Source: Bacillota bacterium
Lineage (GTDB): Bacteria > Bacillota > UBA4882 > UBA8346
DNA length: 64,000 nucleotides
Direction of reading: 5' to 3'
NCBI GenBank assembly: GCA_023400055.1
Contig: JAEXFN010000038.1
Coordinates: 1 to 64,000, forward strand
A program made the translations under genes and the position numbers. Of the stretch, positions 8,260 through 16,692 are shown one piece after another. The notes under the pieces are model-generated. The model was not told the DNA's origin. It worked only from the letters and a program-made list of their open reading frames with translations, and ran no database searches. Position 1 is the stretch's first letter; the number at the start of each line of letters is the position of its first letter.

Positions 8260-9066
8260 TCACTCCTTTCTTGCGCCAAGGGCGGCGGAAGCGGCCAGGC
8301 CCAGGGGCAATACCACTGGCCTGGCCGGCGTACCATAATGAACGATCGCCACATCCACTTGATAAACCTGTTTTAACAGCGCCGCGGTAATCACACTTTC
8401 CGGGGGGCCCTCGGCGACCTTCCGGCCGCGCTGGAGCACCACCACCCGTTGGCCGTAGCCGATCGCCTGGTTCAGATCATGCAGTACCATCAGGATGGTC
8501 AGTTTCAACGTTTGATTCAACCGCGCCAGCAACTCCATCACTTCCAACTGGTGACCGATGTCCAGAAAAGTGGTCGGCTCATCCAGCAATAATATTCGCG
8601 GCTGTTGCGCCAGAGCCATCGCGATCCAGGCCCGTTGCCGCTCGCCGCCGGAGAGCTGCTGCAACGGCCGCTCGGCGCAGTCGGTCAGTTTCGTCTGGTT
8701 CAGCGCCCAGTCGATCACCTGCTCCGCTTGGGGATCTTGCCAGCGGTACCATGGCTGGTGAGGCGCACGGCCGTAAGCCACCAGTTGGCGCACAGTAAGA
8801 TCGGTCAAACTATCGGGATGCTGGGTCAGGATGCAGAGTCGCCGGGCTACTTCCTTGGTAGGTAGTCGCTGAATCGCCCGGCCGTCCAGATAGACCGCGC
8901 CGGCACTGGCCGGCAGCAAGCGGGCCATGGTTTTCAAGACCGTCGACTTGCCGGAACCGTTCGGTCCGATCAAAGCGACGATCTCCCCGCAACCCACCTC
9001 CAGATCGAATTGATCCACCGCGACGCGGCGGTCATAAGCGACTTGTAACCGAGAAGCTTGAATCAC
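8260..9066 (-). CDS. ABC transporter ATPase, FecE/BtuD family
   Basis: A 268-residue ATPase of the iron-siderophore/heme/cobalamin importer class. Walker A is GPNGSGKST (about residues 34-42), the signature is LSGGERQR, Walker B is ILLLDEPTTFLDI, and the switch His is in VLHDLNQA. Its ATG overlaps the permease stop by 4 bp, so the two are translationally coupled. It powers the FecCD permease at the inner membrane. The C-terminal ~30 residues are hydrophobic and variable. Ligand identity cannot be read from this subunit. Confidence 0.9.
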   Translation of the reverse strand: MIQASRLQVAYDRRVAVDQFDLEVGCGEIVALIGPNGSGKSTVLKTMARLLPASAGAVYLDGRAIQRLPTKEVARRLCILTQHPDSLTDLTVRQLVAYGRAPHQPWYRWQDPQAEQVIDWALNQTKLTDCAERPLQQLSGGERQRAWIAMALAQQPRILLLDEPTTFLDIGHQLEVMELLARLNQTLKLTILMVLHDLNQAIGYGQRVVVLQRGRKVAEGPPESVITAALLKQVYQVDVAIVHYGTPARPVVLPLGLAASAALGARKE

Positions 9067-10076
9067 CGTCGGCCGGCTCCTCCCTTCCGCATCAGATAAA
9101 GGAAGAAAGGCCCGCCGCTGATGGCCATGATAATCCCCACCGGCAGTTCAATCGGGCTGAAAGCGGTGCGGGCCACGCAATCGGCGGCGATCAGCAAGGC
9201 CGCGCCCAATACCGCGGTCAGCGGCAAGAGGCGCCGGTAATCCGGGCCGACCAAAAAGCGACAGATATGAGGGACCATTAAACCGACGAATCCGATCAGG
9301 CCCACGACGGCAACGGTAATCCCGGCGTTGAAAGCGGCCGCCGCCGTCAGCAGCAATCGGCCCTGATGGACCCGGACGCCTAGATTCTTGGCCACTTCAT
9401 CGCCCAGACACAACAGGTTGGCGGTCTTTATCAGCAACGACGCGGCGAGCAGCCCCAGCAGGGAATAGGGGTACAGCAATTGCACCTGATGCCAGCTTTT
9501 CCCGGACAGGCTGCCGTTCATCCACATGACCACGCTCTGAATCCGATCGCTGTATAAGGTGGTCAGCACGGCGATTCCCCCGCCCAAAACCGCGTTGACC
9601 GCGACGCCGGCCAGGACGAGCCGGACCGGATCGGCGCCCTGCCGCCAGGCCAGGCTGAAGACCAGTGTGCAGGCGGCCATTCCTCCCAGAAAGCCGGCGC
9701 AGGGGACGAGCCGGCTGAACTCCGGGAAGAGCAGGAAGATCGTCAAAGCGACCAAGCCGCCTCCGCTGGAGACTCCGATCAGGCCGGGATCGGCGAGCGG
9801 ATTGCGCATTACCGCTTGCAACAACGCTCCCGAGACGGCCAGGTTGGCGCCGACCATCAGCGCCGTCAGGATCCGGGGCAGACGGATCCCCAGCACTACG
9901 AGGGTCGCCGGCCCGTCCGCCCGACGGAGCAACGTTTGCCATACTTCCCCGGCCGGATAGTTGACACTGCCGAAACAAAGCGCTCCGATCGACGCCACGG
10001 CCAATAATAGCAAGCCGACGCCCAAAGCGGCACTCCCCGATATTCGCGCTGGCATTGCGGCCGGCTGGTTGCTCAT
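9063..10076 (-). CDS. FecCD-family ABC permease
   Basis: A 337-residue inner-membrane permease with about 9-10 hydrophobic segments. It carries the family strings RLPRILTALMVGANLAVSG, MRNPLADPGLIGVSSGGGL and GFVGLMVPHICRFLVGPDYR, diagnostic of the BtuC/FepD/HmuU superfamily that imports siderophores, heme and corrinoids. It overlaps both neighbours by 4 bp (binding protein upstream, ATPase downstream). It is probably a homodimer, as only one permease gene is present. The substrate is not determined by sequence. Confidence 0.92.
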   Translation of the reverse strand: MSNQPAAMPARISGSAALGVGLLLLAVASIGALCFGSVNYPAGEVWQTLLRRADGPATLVVLGIRLPRILTALMVGANLAVSGALLQAVMRNPLADPGLIGVSSGGGLVALTIFLLFPEFSRLVPCAGFLGGMAACTLVFSLAWRQGADPVRLVLAGVAVNAVLGGGIAVLTTLYSDRIQSVVMWMNGSLSGKSWHQVQLLYPYSLLGLLAASLLIKTANLLCLGDEVAKNLGVRVHQGRLLLTAAAAFNAGITVAVVGLIGFVGLMVPHICRFLVGPDYRRLLPLTAVLGAALLIAADCVARTAFSPIELPVGIIMAISGGPFFLYLMRKGGAGRR

Positions 10077-11038
10077 CGCTCAGCACTCCGAGCGGAGGGA
10101 CCGTACAGGACTTCCGCCAGTTTCTCCAAGGCGTCGATGCAACGCAGGCCGGGGTTGGCAAAAAACAAATCGGCCGGCAGATCGTAGACCCGTCCACGCC
10201 GGACCGCTTCCAGCCGTCGCCAGACCGGATCGTTGGCGAACTCCTGGCGGAAGATGGCCATAGTGCTCTCGGGATTGCCGTGCGCGATCCGCAGAATGAC
10301 ATCCGGATCGGACTCCACCACTTTTTCCAGGCTGAACGGAATATACCCGCTCACATTGCCGCCGGGCGACAAAGCGGCGGCGACATTGATCCCCCGTAAG
10401 GTCTTCACCAGATCGCCCACATAGGAATTCTCCCGGGCCAACAAGAACGACTCCGAAGTTCCAAAAATGATCATGACCCGCGGCGCCGGCCGGCCGGCGA
10501 TCCGCGCCACGGCGATCCGCTCTCGCTTTTTGATGGCAGTCAGCAACGCCTGGGCCGCTTTGCGGCGATCAAAAGCCTTTCCCAACTGGGCAATGGAATC
10601 TAAGGTGTCCTGATAACGCTGGTTGGCGATGAAGCAGGCCCGTAAGCCATGTTCGGCCAGGATCGGTTGGAGCGTCGCTTTGAATTGCGCGCCGGCGATC
10701 ACCAGGTCCGGTCGCAAGGCTCGGATTTTTTCCAGATCGGGACGCATTCCCATCCCCACTGTGGCGACGCCCCGGAACTCCGGCGGCAACGGTTCCAGCC
10801 CGGTGGTCACCCCGACCGGACGCACTCCCAGCCGTAACAGGATTTCGGCTGTCGCGATGGAAAGCACGACCACCCGTTGCGGCGGATGAGCCAGCGTCAG
10901 CCGGGTCCCATCTCCTTCCGTCAGGATAAAAGGAGCCGGTCCGCCAGCCAGCGCCGCCGGAACCCGTCCTCCCACTACGGACGCCCCAAGTATGCAGCAT
11001 ATCGTAATCCATAACCAGCTTCGCAACTTTGGTTGCAC
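10073..11038 (-). CDS. Periplasmic metal-chelate binding protein (BtuF/FepB-like)
   Basis: A 321-residue substrate-binding protein of the PF01497 type: PQRVVVLSIATAEILLRLGV, then a long linker helix and a C lobe (SLEKVVESDPDVIL; DLPADLFFANPG). I choose GTG 11038 because GGAAGGAG lies about 7 nt upstream; the longer ATG form (11119) would place a charged leader before the signal peptide. The signal peptide has no lipobox cysteine at the cleavage site, so the protein should be soluble in a periplasm, as in diderms, rather than a lipoprotein as in monoderm Firmicutes. It would hand ligand from the receptor to the permease. Confidence 0.85.
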   Translation of the reverse strand: MQPKLRSWLWITICCILGASVVGGRVPAALAGGPAPFILTEGDGTRLTLAHPPQRVVVLSIATAEILLRLGVRPVGVTTGLEPLPPEFRGVATVGMGMRPDLEKIRALRPDLVIAGAQFKATLQPILAEHGLRACFIANQRYQDTLDSIAQLGKAFDRRKAAQALLTAIKKRERIAVARIAGRPAPRVMIIFGTSESFLLARENSYVGDLVKTLRGINVAAALSPGGNVSGYIPFSLEKVVESDPDVILRIAHGNPESTMAIFRQEFANDPVWRRLEAVRRGRVYDLPADLFFANPGLRCIDALEKLAEVLYGPSARSAER

Positions 11039-11148
11039 TACGGCCACTCCTTCCAAATTAAATGCCTTGCAATGATCCGGATCCGTTTCAGGCGTTTCCG
11101 GATCATTGCCGAATGACAAATTGAATTCAAATTAAATTAGTTATTGGA

Positions 11149-12969
11149 TTAGAAGCGTAGCTTGACTCCGACATAGTACTCGACTCCGTCCAGATCGTAA
11201 GCATCCGCCGCGTCATCGACGCCCAACAGGTTGTTGGCGTTGACGAAGAGTGCGTAATGCTCATTGAGTTTCTTTTCCAATCCCAGATTGAGCAGGAAAT
11301 AATCTTTTAATTTTTCGGTATTATCGTCATCGTTATAACGCTCGCCGACATACCGGCCGGACAGGTGAAAGTCCAGTCCGGGCAGGGCCTGCCAGTTTAG
11401 CCCCAGATTGATGCTGTCGTGCGGTCTTTGGAGCAACTCCTTGCCGCTCTCTTTGTCCTTCGTATCCAGCAAAGTATAACCCAAGCTGCCATTGAGCGTG
11501 GCGCTCATTTGAGCCCGCAAGCTCAGTTCTACCCCCTGGGTCATGGCCTTGCCGACATTCTGCCAGTACATATTGCGTGAAACAATTTGCGCGGTGATCA
11601 GGTTCTTGATGTCATTCCGGAATAAAGTCGCCTGGCCGGATAGACGCTCACTGAACCGGTAATCCAGTCCCGCTTGATACCCGACCGATTCCTCCGGTTC
11701 CAGACCGGGATTGGCATGGACCGTGTAAGGACCCATCCGCCATCCTTCGGCGTATAAATTAACGAGACCCGGCGCCTTGAACGCTTTCCCCACCGATGCC
11801 CGCAACCGGGTTTGCTCATTGAGCTGATAGCCAAGGCTCAGATTGGGATTGACCTGGGTCCCCCAACGCTGGTGATCGTCGACCCGGGTGCCCAAAACGA
11901 TCTGCACCGGCGCCAGGTCCATCTCATCCTGAATGAACAAGGCGTTGATCGTCTGATCGGCCTCATACCCCTTGCCCGGATCATCGATGTCCTCCCGGTG
12001 AAATTGGGTCCCGACGGTCAGCTGATGCTGCGATCCCAGGAGCCGGCGGTAGCCGATCTCCGTCTCCAGCGAATCGGTATCATAGTTAGTGCTTCGGCTT
12101 TTCGTTTGATGCTGGTAATCAAAGATGGAACTCCGTACATACCAATGGGACAACTCATCTGCGTCATATTTCCAGTTCACATTCAAGCCGCTCCGTTTTT
12201 GGTCGCGTCCCTCGTAATCGATCTGATTCAAAGAATAATAGGGTCGGATCTCCAATTTGGATTGAGGATTGAAAGTGTAACTCAGATTGCCGCTGATGAT
12301 GTTCTCCTGGTATTTGTCGGTCGCCGCGTCGATTCCATCCGAACGGCGTCGGGTGAAAGTAAGCAGTCCGCCCCAGCGGTCCTGGCCAAAAGCGGCGCTG
12401 GCCTCGACCATTTGAGTGTCGCGGCTGCCTCCCTCGGCGCTAAAGTGCCCATACGGTTTGCCCTCCCATTTCTTGGTGATGATATTGACCACTCCGCCCA
12501 TGGCGTCGCTTCCGTACAAGGACGAAATCGGCCCCTTCACGATCTCGATCCGCTCGATCATCTCCACCGAGATCGACTGGAGGTCCACCGAATCATGTCC
12601 ACCGTAATAACGCTGTCCGTCGAGCAAAATCAAAGTATGCGAACTATCCATTCCCTGCAGCTGGATATTGCCCTTGTTTCCCCAACTGCCGCTGTTTTGA
12701 ACGGTTTGAATTCCCGCGAGGTAGTTCACGGCCTCGGCGACCGTCTTCACATTGGCTTGCTCCAACTCTTCCTTGGTCACCACCTCCACCGTCAGCGGAA
12801 CTTCATCGATGGCGCGATCGCTCTTGGTCGAGGTGCTTACGTGGATCTCCCCGAGATCGGTTTCTTGGCGGTCGTCTTCTTCCTGAGCCCAAACTCCCGC
12901 GGGCAGCATCAGGGCCAAGGCGCAGATTCCCGCCACGGCCCAGCCGCTGACCGAAGCACGTTTTTTCAT
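11149..12969 (-). CDS. TonB-dependent outer-membrane receptor
   Basis: A 606-residue receptor with a signal peptide ending VWAQ, a TonB-box region (LGEIHVSTST), a plug domain (VPLTVEVVTKEELEQANVKT to GGVVNIITKK, roughly residues 50-165) and a 22-strand barrel ending GVKLRF with terminal Phe. Plug motifs RIEIVKGPISSLYGSDAMGG are typical of the BtuB/Cir/FhuA class. The length fits BtuB/Cir-like receptors better than larger siderophore receptors. Of three adjacent ATGs the third (12969) is 6 nt from GGAGGA. It is the first gene of a seven-gene unit and lies just behind a palindromic operator. It imports a large chelate through the outer membrane. Confidence 0.93.
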   Translation of the reverse strand: MKKRASVSGWAVAGICALALMLPAGVWAQEEDDRQETDLGEIHVSTSTKSDRAIDEVPLTVEVVTKEELEQANVKTVAEAVNYLAGIQTVQNSGSWGNKGNIQLQGMDSSHTLILLDGQRYYGGHDSVDLQSISVEMIERIEIVKGPISSLYGSDAMGGVVNIITKKWEGKPYGHFSAEGGSRDTQMVEASAAFGQDRWGGLLTFTRRRSDGIDAATDKYQENIISGNLSYTFNPQSKLEIRPYYSLNQIDYEGRDQKRSGLNVNWKYDADELSHWYVRSSIFDYQHQTKSRSTNYDTDSLETEIGYRRLLGSQHQLTVGTQFHREDIDDPGKGYEADQTINALFIQDEMDLAPVQIVLGTRVDDHQRWGTQVNPNLSLGYQLNEQTRLRASVGKAFKAPGLVNLYAEGWRMGPYTVHANPGLEPEESVGYQAGLDYRFSERLSGQATLFRNDIKNLITAQIVSRNMYWQNVGKAMTQGVELSLRAQMSATLNGSLGYTLLDTKDKESGKELLQRPHDSINLGLNWQALPGLDFHLSGRYVGERYNDDDNTEKLKDYFLLNLGLEKKLNEHYALFVNANNLLGVDDAADAYDLDGVEYYVGVKLRF

Positions 12970-13009
12970 CATCATTCCTCCGTTTCATGTCTTGCTATTG
13001 CTATGAATT

Positions 13010-13029
13010 AAGTTAGGTGTGACTAACTT
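13010..13029. promoter_or_regulatory. Palindromic operator upstream of the TonB-dependent receptor
   Basis: AAGTTAG (13010-13016) and CTAACTT (13023-13029) form a perfect inverted repeat with a 6-bp spacer, 40 bp before the receptor start. The same arms with the same spacing recur upstream of exbB (15524-15545). It resembles DtxR/MntR-family metal-regulator sites (TTAGG...CCTAA) more than a Fur box. Metal-responsive repression is inference. Confidence 0.6.
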
Positions 13030-13048
13030 TAACTCCAAAAAAACTCGG

Positions 13049-14290
13049 TTACGGCTCGTTCAGCAATTCATAAGTTATCACCAGGCGGATCGGAACCCGT
13101 TCCGCAGCCTTCCTGCCCGGCACCGGCGGGAACGGGCCGGCCCGCCGCAGCGTGGCGATGGCCGCCTGATCCAGCAGGAACGAGCCGGAGCTCCCGGCCA
13201 CCCGTGCTTCCTTAAGCTTGCCGTCGCCGCTGAGGATGAACTCCAGGGCAACTTTCCCTTGCTGGCCCCGCTCTTTGGCGAAGCGAGGATACCGTTTTGC
13301 CGAATCGATCCTGGCCAGCAGTCCCTTGAAATAACTATCCGGCGGATCGCCGCCGCTGCCGGAAGAGCCGGTTCCGCTCCCTGTGCCTCCCGGACCGACG
13401 CCGCTTCCGTTGCCGCCGGCGAGGCCGCTTCCAGTTCCGACGCCCGTTCCGTTGCCCGCTCCACTCTTGTCGGGCGGGCCGACGCCCGGATTGGCGCCGT
13501 TGCCGGGACTGGCGGAAATCGTGGCGCCGCCGTTGCCGATGCCCGTTGCCGCCGCAACTGGCGCGCCGCTTTTCTTCCTCCCGCTAGCCCGGCCGGTTCG
13601 GACCGGACGACCGGCCGACAGCGCCGGCACGGCGGATTCCGTCGAATGGGTCGCCTGTTCCGGATTCGGCCGCGGCCGCGCCGGTTCAATCGTTGCTGGA
13701 GCCGTTGAGACCGGAGTCTCCGGAGCCGACTGCGCGACAGGAACCGCGACCGCCGCGATCAAACTCTCCGCCGGCACCGGCTGCGGCTTAGTTTCTTGCG
13801 GGGCAGCCGCGACTGGGACCGGACTGGCCGCTACTGGAGGTTGTGGCGGTGGCTCCAGGTGCGGGACGACCGGGGCTGGCAGCGGCTGATCTGTTGTAGC
13901 CAGCGGAGATTGCGGAGACGGGGACGCCTCCTGAATCGGGCCAGCGACTCCGCGGGATGCCTCATGGACTTGATCGGTATTTCGCGGGGCTTCCTCCCGG
14001 CGGCCCGGTGCACCGCGCTCCGAGCCCTTTCTGGATTGCTCCGCCCCGGGACCCGCCGCCCCGCCAGTCCGCGCCGCGGTCGAATCCAAATCGGCCCCTC
14101 CCGTTGTCGACTGCTCCTGGTCCAACCCGATCGGGATGCTCTCCGCCGCTTCGTTCGGAACGGCGGGACGGAGCTGTCCCAAGCTCAGTCCGAGCAGCAA
14201 ATGGAATCCTAACGAGACCGCAAATGCCAGCCGCCACGCATTCTCCGGTTGCCAAAACAATCTCCGCCAACTGGCTCCTTTCATCCCCAA
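13049..14290 (-). CDS. tonB: TonB energy-transducing protein with Pro- and Gly-rich linker
   Basis: A 413-residue protein with one N-terminal membrane anchor (about residues 20-40), a very long linker and a C-terminal TonB domain (SAKRYPRFAKERGQQGKVAL, then VAGSSGSFLLDQAAIATLRR and PIRLVITYEL, about residues 325-410). The linker first is Pro/Glu-rich, then for ~60 residues almost only Gly, Ser and Thr (about 265-325). It transmits ExbBD energy to the receptor. TTG 14290 has GGAAGG about 8 nt upstream; the ATG at 14284 is the alternative. It is the third gene of exbB-exbD-tonB and converges toward the receptor unit transcribed in the same direction. Confidence 0.9.
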   Translation of the reverse strand: MGMKGASWRRLFWQPENAWRLAFAVSLGFHLLLGLSLGQLRPAVPNEAAESIPIGLDQEQSTTGGADLDSTAARTGGAAGPGAEQSRKGSERGAPGRREEAPRNTDQVHEASRGVAGPIQEASPSPQSPLATTDQPLPAPVVPHLEPPPQPPVAASPVPVAAAPQETKPQPVPAESLIAAVAVPVAQSAPETPVSTAPATIEPARPRPNPEQATHSTESAVPALSAGRPVRTGRASGRKKSGAPVAAATGIGNGGATISASPGNGANPGVGPPDKSGAGNGTGVGTGSGLAGGNGSGVGPGGTGSGTGSSGSGGDPPDSYFKGLLARIDSAKRYPRFAKERGQQGKVALEFILSGDGKLKEARVAGSSGSFLLDQAAIATLRRAGPFPPVPGRKAAERVPIRLVITYELLNEP

Positions 14291-14370
14291 TAACCGACCC
14301 TTCCTCTCCGTCGCTGCGACGAATCATAAAATATTGACTATCAAGCCGCTCTCTTGCGTCAGCTCCTTAT

Positions 14371-14790
14371 TCAACTCTTGGAGTGGCTGACTGAGATAGC
14401 GATCTTCGCCAGTTTGGCCAAACCGCTTTGCTGAAGGACATCGAGCACCTCAATCACCCGGCCGTGTCGGACGCCGCGATCGGCATTGATGATCACCGTC
14501 AGCGGGGCGGCGTCTTGCTGCTGTTGCAGCAGGCGCAGCGCCAACTCCCGCGGCGAAGCGATCCTGACTTTGTTATAATATAGCTGGCCCGTTTCAGTAA
14601 TGCTCACCGTGATCACTGCCGGCGCCGGCTCGGCCACCCCGGTCGCCCGCGGCAGATTCACCGGGACGCCAAATTGATGCGTCATCGATAAACTGGCCAG
14701 CATGAAAAATACTAGCAAAAAAAACATGGTGTCGATCATCGGGATAATTTCGATGCGCGCCTTGCGCGGCGCAGTCCTGGGCAGTCTCAT
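14371..14790 (-). CDS. exbD: ExbD-type biopolymer transporter
   Basis: A 139-residue protein with one membrane segment containing the functional aspartate (IPMIDTMFFLLVFFMLA, about residues 16-32) and a periplasmic domain (ADRGVRHGRVIEVLDVLQQSG). It is the usual ExbD/TolR length. Its ATG overlaps the exbB stop by 4 bp. It forms the proton-channel motor with ExbB and drives TonB. ExbD rather than TolR is chosen because tonB follows and no Tol-Pal genes are seen. Confidence 0.92.
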   Translation of the reverse strand: MRLPRTAPRKARIEIIPMIDTMFFLLVFFMLASLSMTHQFGVPVNLPRATGVAEPAPAVITVSITETGQLYYNKVRIASPRELALRLLQQQQDAAPLTVIINADRGVRHGRVIEVLDVLQQSGLAKLAKIAISVSHSKS

Positions 14791-15389
14791 GCCGATCGCT
14801 CCTGGCTCAACCCGTTGAACGCCAGCTCAAGCCGGGTCGCGTATTGTTCGATGGCTTCCGTTTCCCGTTCGACGCGCCGCAAAAAATAATTATAGGGAAT
14901 CAGCGTCAGGATGGCGACCGTGATGCCGCTGGCCGTGGCGATCAGCGCTTCGGCCACTCCTCCGGTGACGGCATGGGGTTGGCTGGTGCCGGAGAACGTC
15001 ATAATCTGGAACGATCCGATCATGCCGATGATCGTGCCCAGCAATCCTAAGAGCGGCGAAAGGGTGACGATCGTCTCCAGCGCCGTCAGGCCCCGTTTCA
15101 TTGCCGATACTTCGGCCAGGCCCGCCGCTTCCATCGCCCGGCCCGGAGCGCGGCGGCAGTCCAAACCGGCCTTCAGCACCTTGACGACCGGCAATTCGAC
15201 GCCCTCGGTTTTGGCCAGCGCTTCAGCGATCCGCCCCCGTTCAACCAGGGTTATCATTTCATCAGCGGGCTGGCGCGCGCCGACTCGCCAAAAAAACAGC
15301 CCGCGCTCCACGATGAGGGTCACCGCCACCAGCGAGCAACCGGCCAGGGGAATCATGACCCAACCGCCTTTGAACAACATTTCCAACAT
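14787..15389 (-). CDS. exbB: ExbB-type proton channel protein (MotA/TolQ/ExbB)
   Basis: A 200-residue inner-membrane protein with three membrane segments: about 10-30, then the conserved pair LSPLLGLLGTIIGMIGSF and GGVAEALIATASGITVAILTLIPYNYF. These are the family's signature helices. GGAAGG lies 7 nt before ATG 15389. It is the first gene of the exbB-exbD-tonB unit, about 135 bp downstream of the palindromic operator at 15524. Confidence 0.93.
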   Translation of the reverse strand: MLEMLFKGGWVMIPLAGCSLVAVTLIVERGLFFWRVGARQPADEMITLVERGRIAEALAKTEGVELPVVKVLKAGLDCRRAPGRAMEAAGLAEVSAMKRGLTALETIVTLSPLLGLLGTIIGMIGSFQIMTFSGTSQPHAVTGGVAEALIATASGITVAILTLIPYNYFLRRVERETEAIEQYATRLELAFNGLSQERSA

Positions 15390-15523
15390 ATCGAAACCTT
15401 CCTTTCAGCTGCGGCCGCGACCTTCGATCAGCGGACTCGGATCTACGATGATCGGTTCTCGCTATGCCAAGAATTCTCTCAAAAATTAACCATACCGTAA
15501 CACTGGCATGTTGATTTCGCAAT

Positions 15524-15545
15524 AAAGTTAGGTTAAACTAACTTT
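15524..15545. promoter_or_regulatory. Palindromic operator between exbB and the araC-type gene
   Basis: AAAGTTAG (15524-15531) and CTAACTTT (15538-15545) are perfect 8-bp arms around GTTAAA. The inner part, TTAGGTTAAACTAA, differs by one base from TTAGGTTAACCTAA, a DtxR-family-type metal-regulator core. It lies in the 433-bp divergent gap between exbB and the AraC regulator and could control either; the second copy before the receptor favours control of uptake genes. The remaining gap (15546-15823) is AT-rich with no other clear site. Confidence 0.6.
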
Positions 15546-15823
15546 TAGAATAAGCCATCTCATTGCGATTCAATATCTCCCTAACATGACGCTTTTCAAG
15601 TGTTTTTAGATCTTACGTTTCCGATTCATTCGCGATCTTGCCAAAAAAGCTTGAGCGGATCTCCCGATCGTTTCTCATCTTGAGAGGCCGATGATCGAGA
15701 AGATCAAACCAAAGCTTGGATTCGTCTTTCATAGCTTAGAATAACATTTTTCGGACCGTTTCTTTATAACGATATTGCGATCTTTTATAAACATATTTCA
15801 CCAAATTAAAGGGGCGAAGGATC

Positions 15824-16582
15824 ATGGCGATTAACGACTGTGTCCGGGCGATGATCGAGGAGTTTTACTTATGCACCCAGATCCCGGTCCGATCCTATAG
15901 CTTTGCGGGGATCCTCCTTCATGCGGTGGGCTACTGCGAAGCGTTCAATCAGTTGTTTGCCGGCCAGCAGATCTACGAAAGAATAACCAAGCCCATGATC
16001 ACGCTTCACGCCACGCAGATCACTGTCACTTGCTTGGAAGCGGTTCATTTCAGCGGCTGCTGGATCTGCGCCCGCAACATCCAGCGGGGCTTTCATATTA
16101 TCGGTCCTTACACCTCAAAGCGCCGGGTTCCGTCCGGCCCCATCCCGTACAAGCCGCTCAGCTGTGTCCCGCATTTGCTCGACTTGCTGCAGGACATCGC
16201 GCTGGATAACATGTATATCAGTCAGAAAATGCAGCCTCTCTCCGGCCGGCCATACAGTCTCTACGTGAAAAGGGCGATCGCCATGATGAACGCCCGCTAT
16301 CGCGAACCGCTCAGTCTGGAGGAGATCGCGCATCAGCTTAACATCAGCAAATCCTATTTTTGCACTTTGTTTAAGAAAGAAACCGGCCAGACTTTCTCCA
16401 GTTTCCTCAATGAACTGCGCGTCGAAAAAAGCAAGAAAATGCTTTTGGAAAAGGACTGGCCGGTGTTGGACATCGCCCTTTCGGTCGGCTTCAACAACCA
16501 GAACTATTACAATTTGGTCTTTAAAAAACTGATGCGCAGCACGCCGCTGGAGTTTCGGAGGAACCGGACTCCCTCGGCGTGA
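15824..16582 (+). CDS. AraC-family regulator with Cys-rich sensor domain
   Basis: A 252-residue regulator. The C-terminal ~100 residues are a standard AraC double helix-turn-helix (LSLEEIAHQLNISKSYFCTL and WPVLDIALSVGFNNQNYYNL). The N-terminal ~120 residues are unusually cysteine-rich (6, 17, 38, 70, 79, 82 and one more), including FSGCWICARN, a CxxC that could bind metal, heme or a cluster, or sense redox. It is divergent from exbBD-tonB and is the likely local activator of the uptake island. The sensor function is inference. ATG 15824 follows GGGGCGAAGG. Confidence 0.8.
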   Translation: MAINDCVRAMIEEFYLCTQIPVRSYSFAGILLHAVGYCEAFNQLFAGQQIYERITKPMITLHATQITVTCLEAVHFSGCWICARNIQRGFHIIGPYTSKRRVPSGPIPYKPLSCVPHLLDLLQDIALDNMYISQKMQPLSGRPYSLYVKRAIAMMNARYREPLSLEEIAHQLNISKSYFCTLFKKETGQTFSSFLNELRVEKSKKMLLEKDWPVLDIALSVGFNNQNYYNLVFKKLMRSTPLEFRRNRTPSA

Positions 16583-16597
16583 AGCTGGCCGCGGCCC

Positions 16598-16639
16598 GGA
16601 AGAACCACTCAAGCCTTCGGAAGAACCACTCAAGCCTTC
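16598..16639. repeat. Tandem 21-bp duplication
   Basis: The 21-nt unit at 16598-16618 is repeated exactly at 16619-16639, starting 15 nt after the araC-type stop codon and directly before the terminator hairpin. It looks like a recent slippage duplication. Confidence 0.8.
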
Positions 16640-16640
16640 G

Positions 16641-16692
16641 GAGAGAATGGCAAAGCCCCCGGAAAGCTCCCCGGGGGCCTCGCCATTCTCTC
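16641..16692. terminator. Nested bidirectional terminator hairpin
   Basis: An 11-bp outer stem (16641-16651 with 16682-16692) encloses an 8-bp GC stem (16655-16662 with 16671-16678). It lies between the convergent araC-type gene and the membrane-protein gene; on the minus strand the inner stem is followed by TTT. The T-tracts are weak. Confidence 0.55.

Noticed and set aside
12970..13048. Cobalamin riboswitch before the TonB-dependent receptor
   Set aside because: The gap is only about 75 bp and lacks the B12-box; a protein operator palindrome is present instead.
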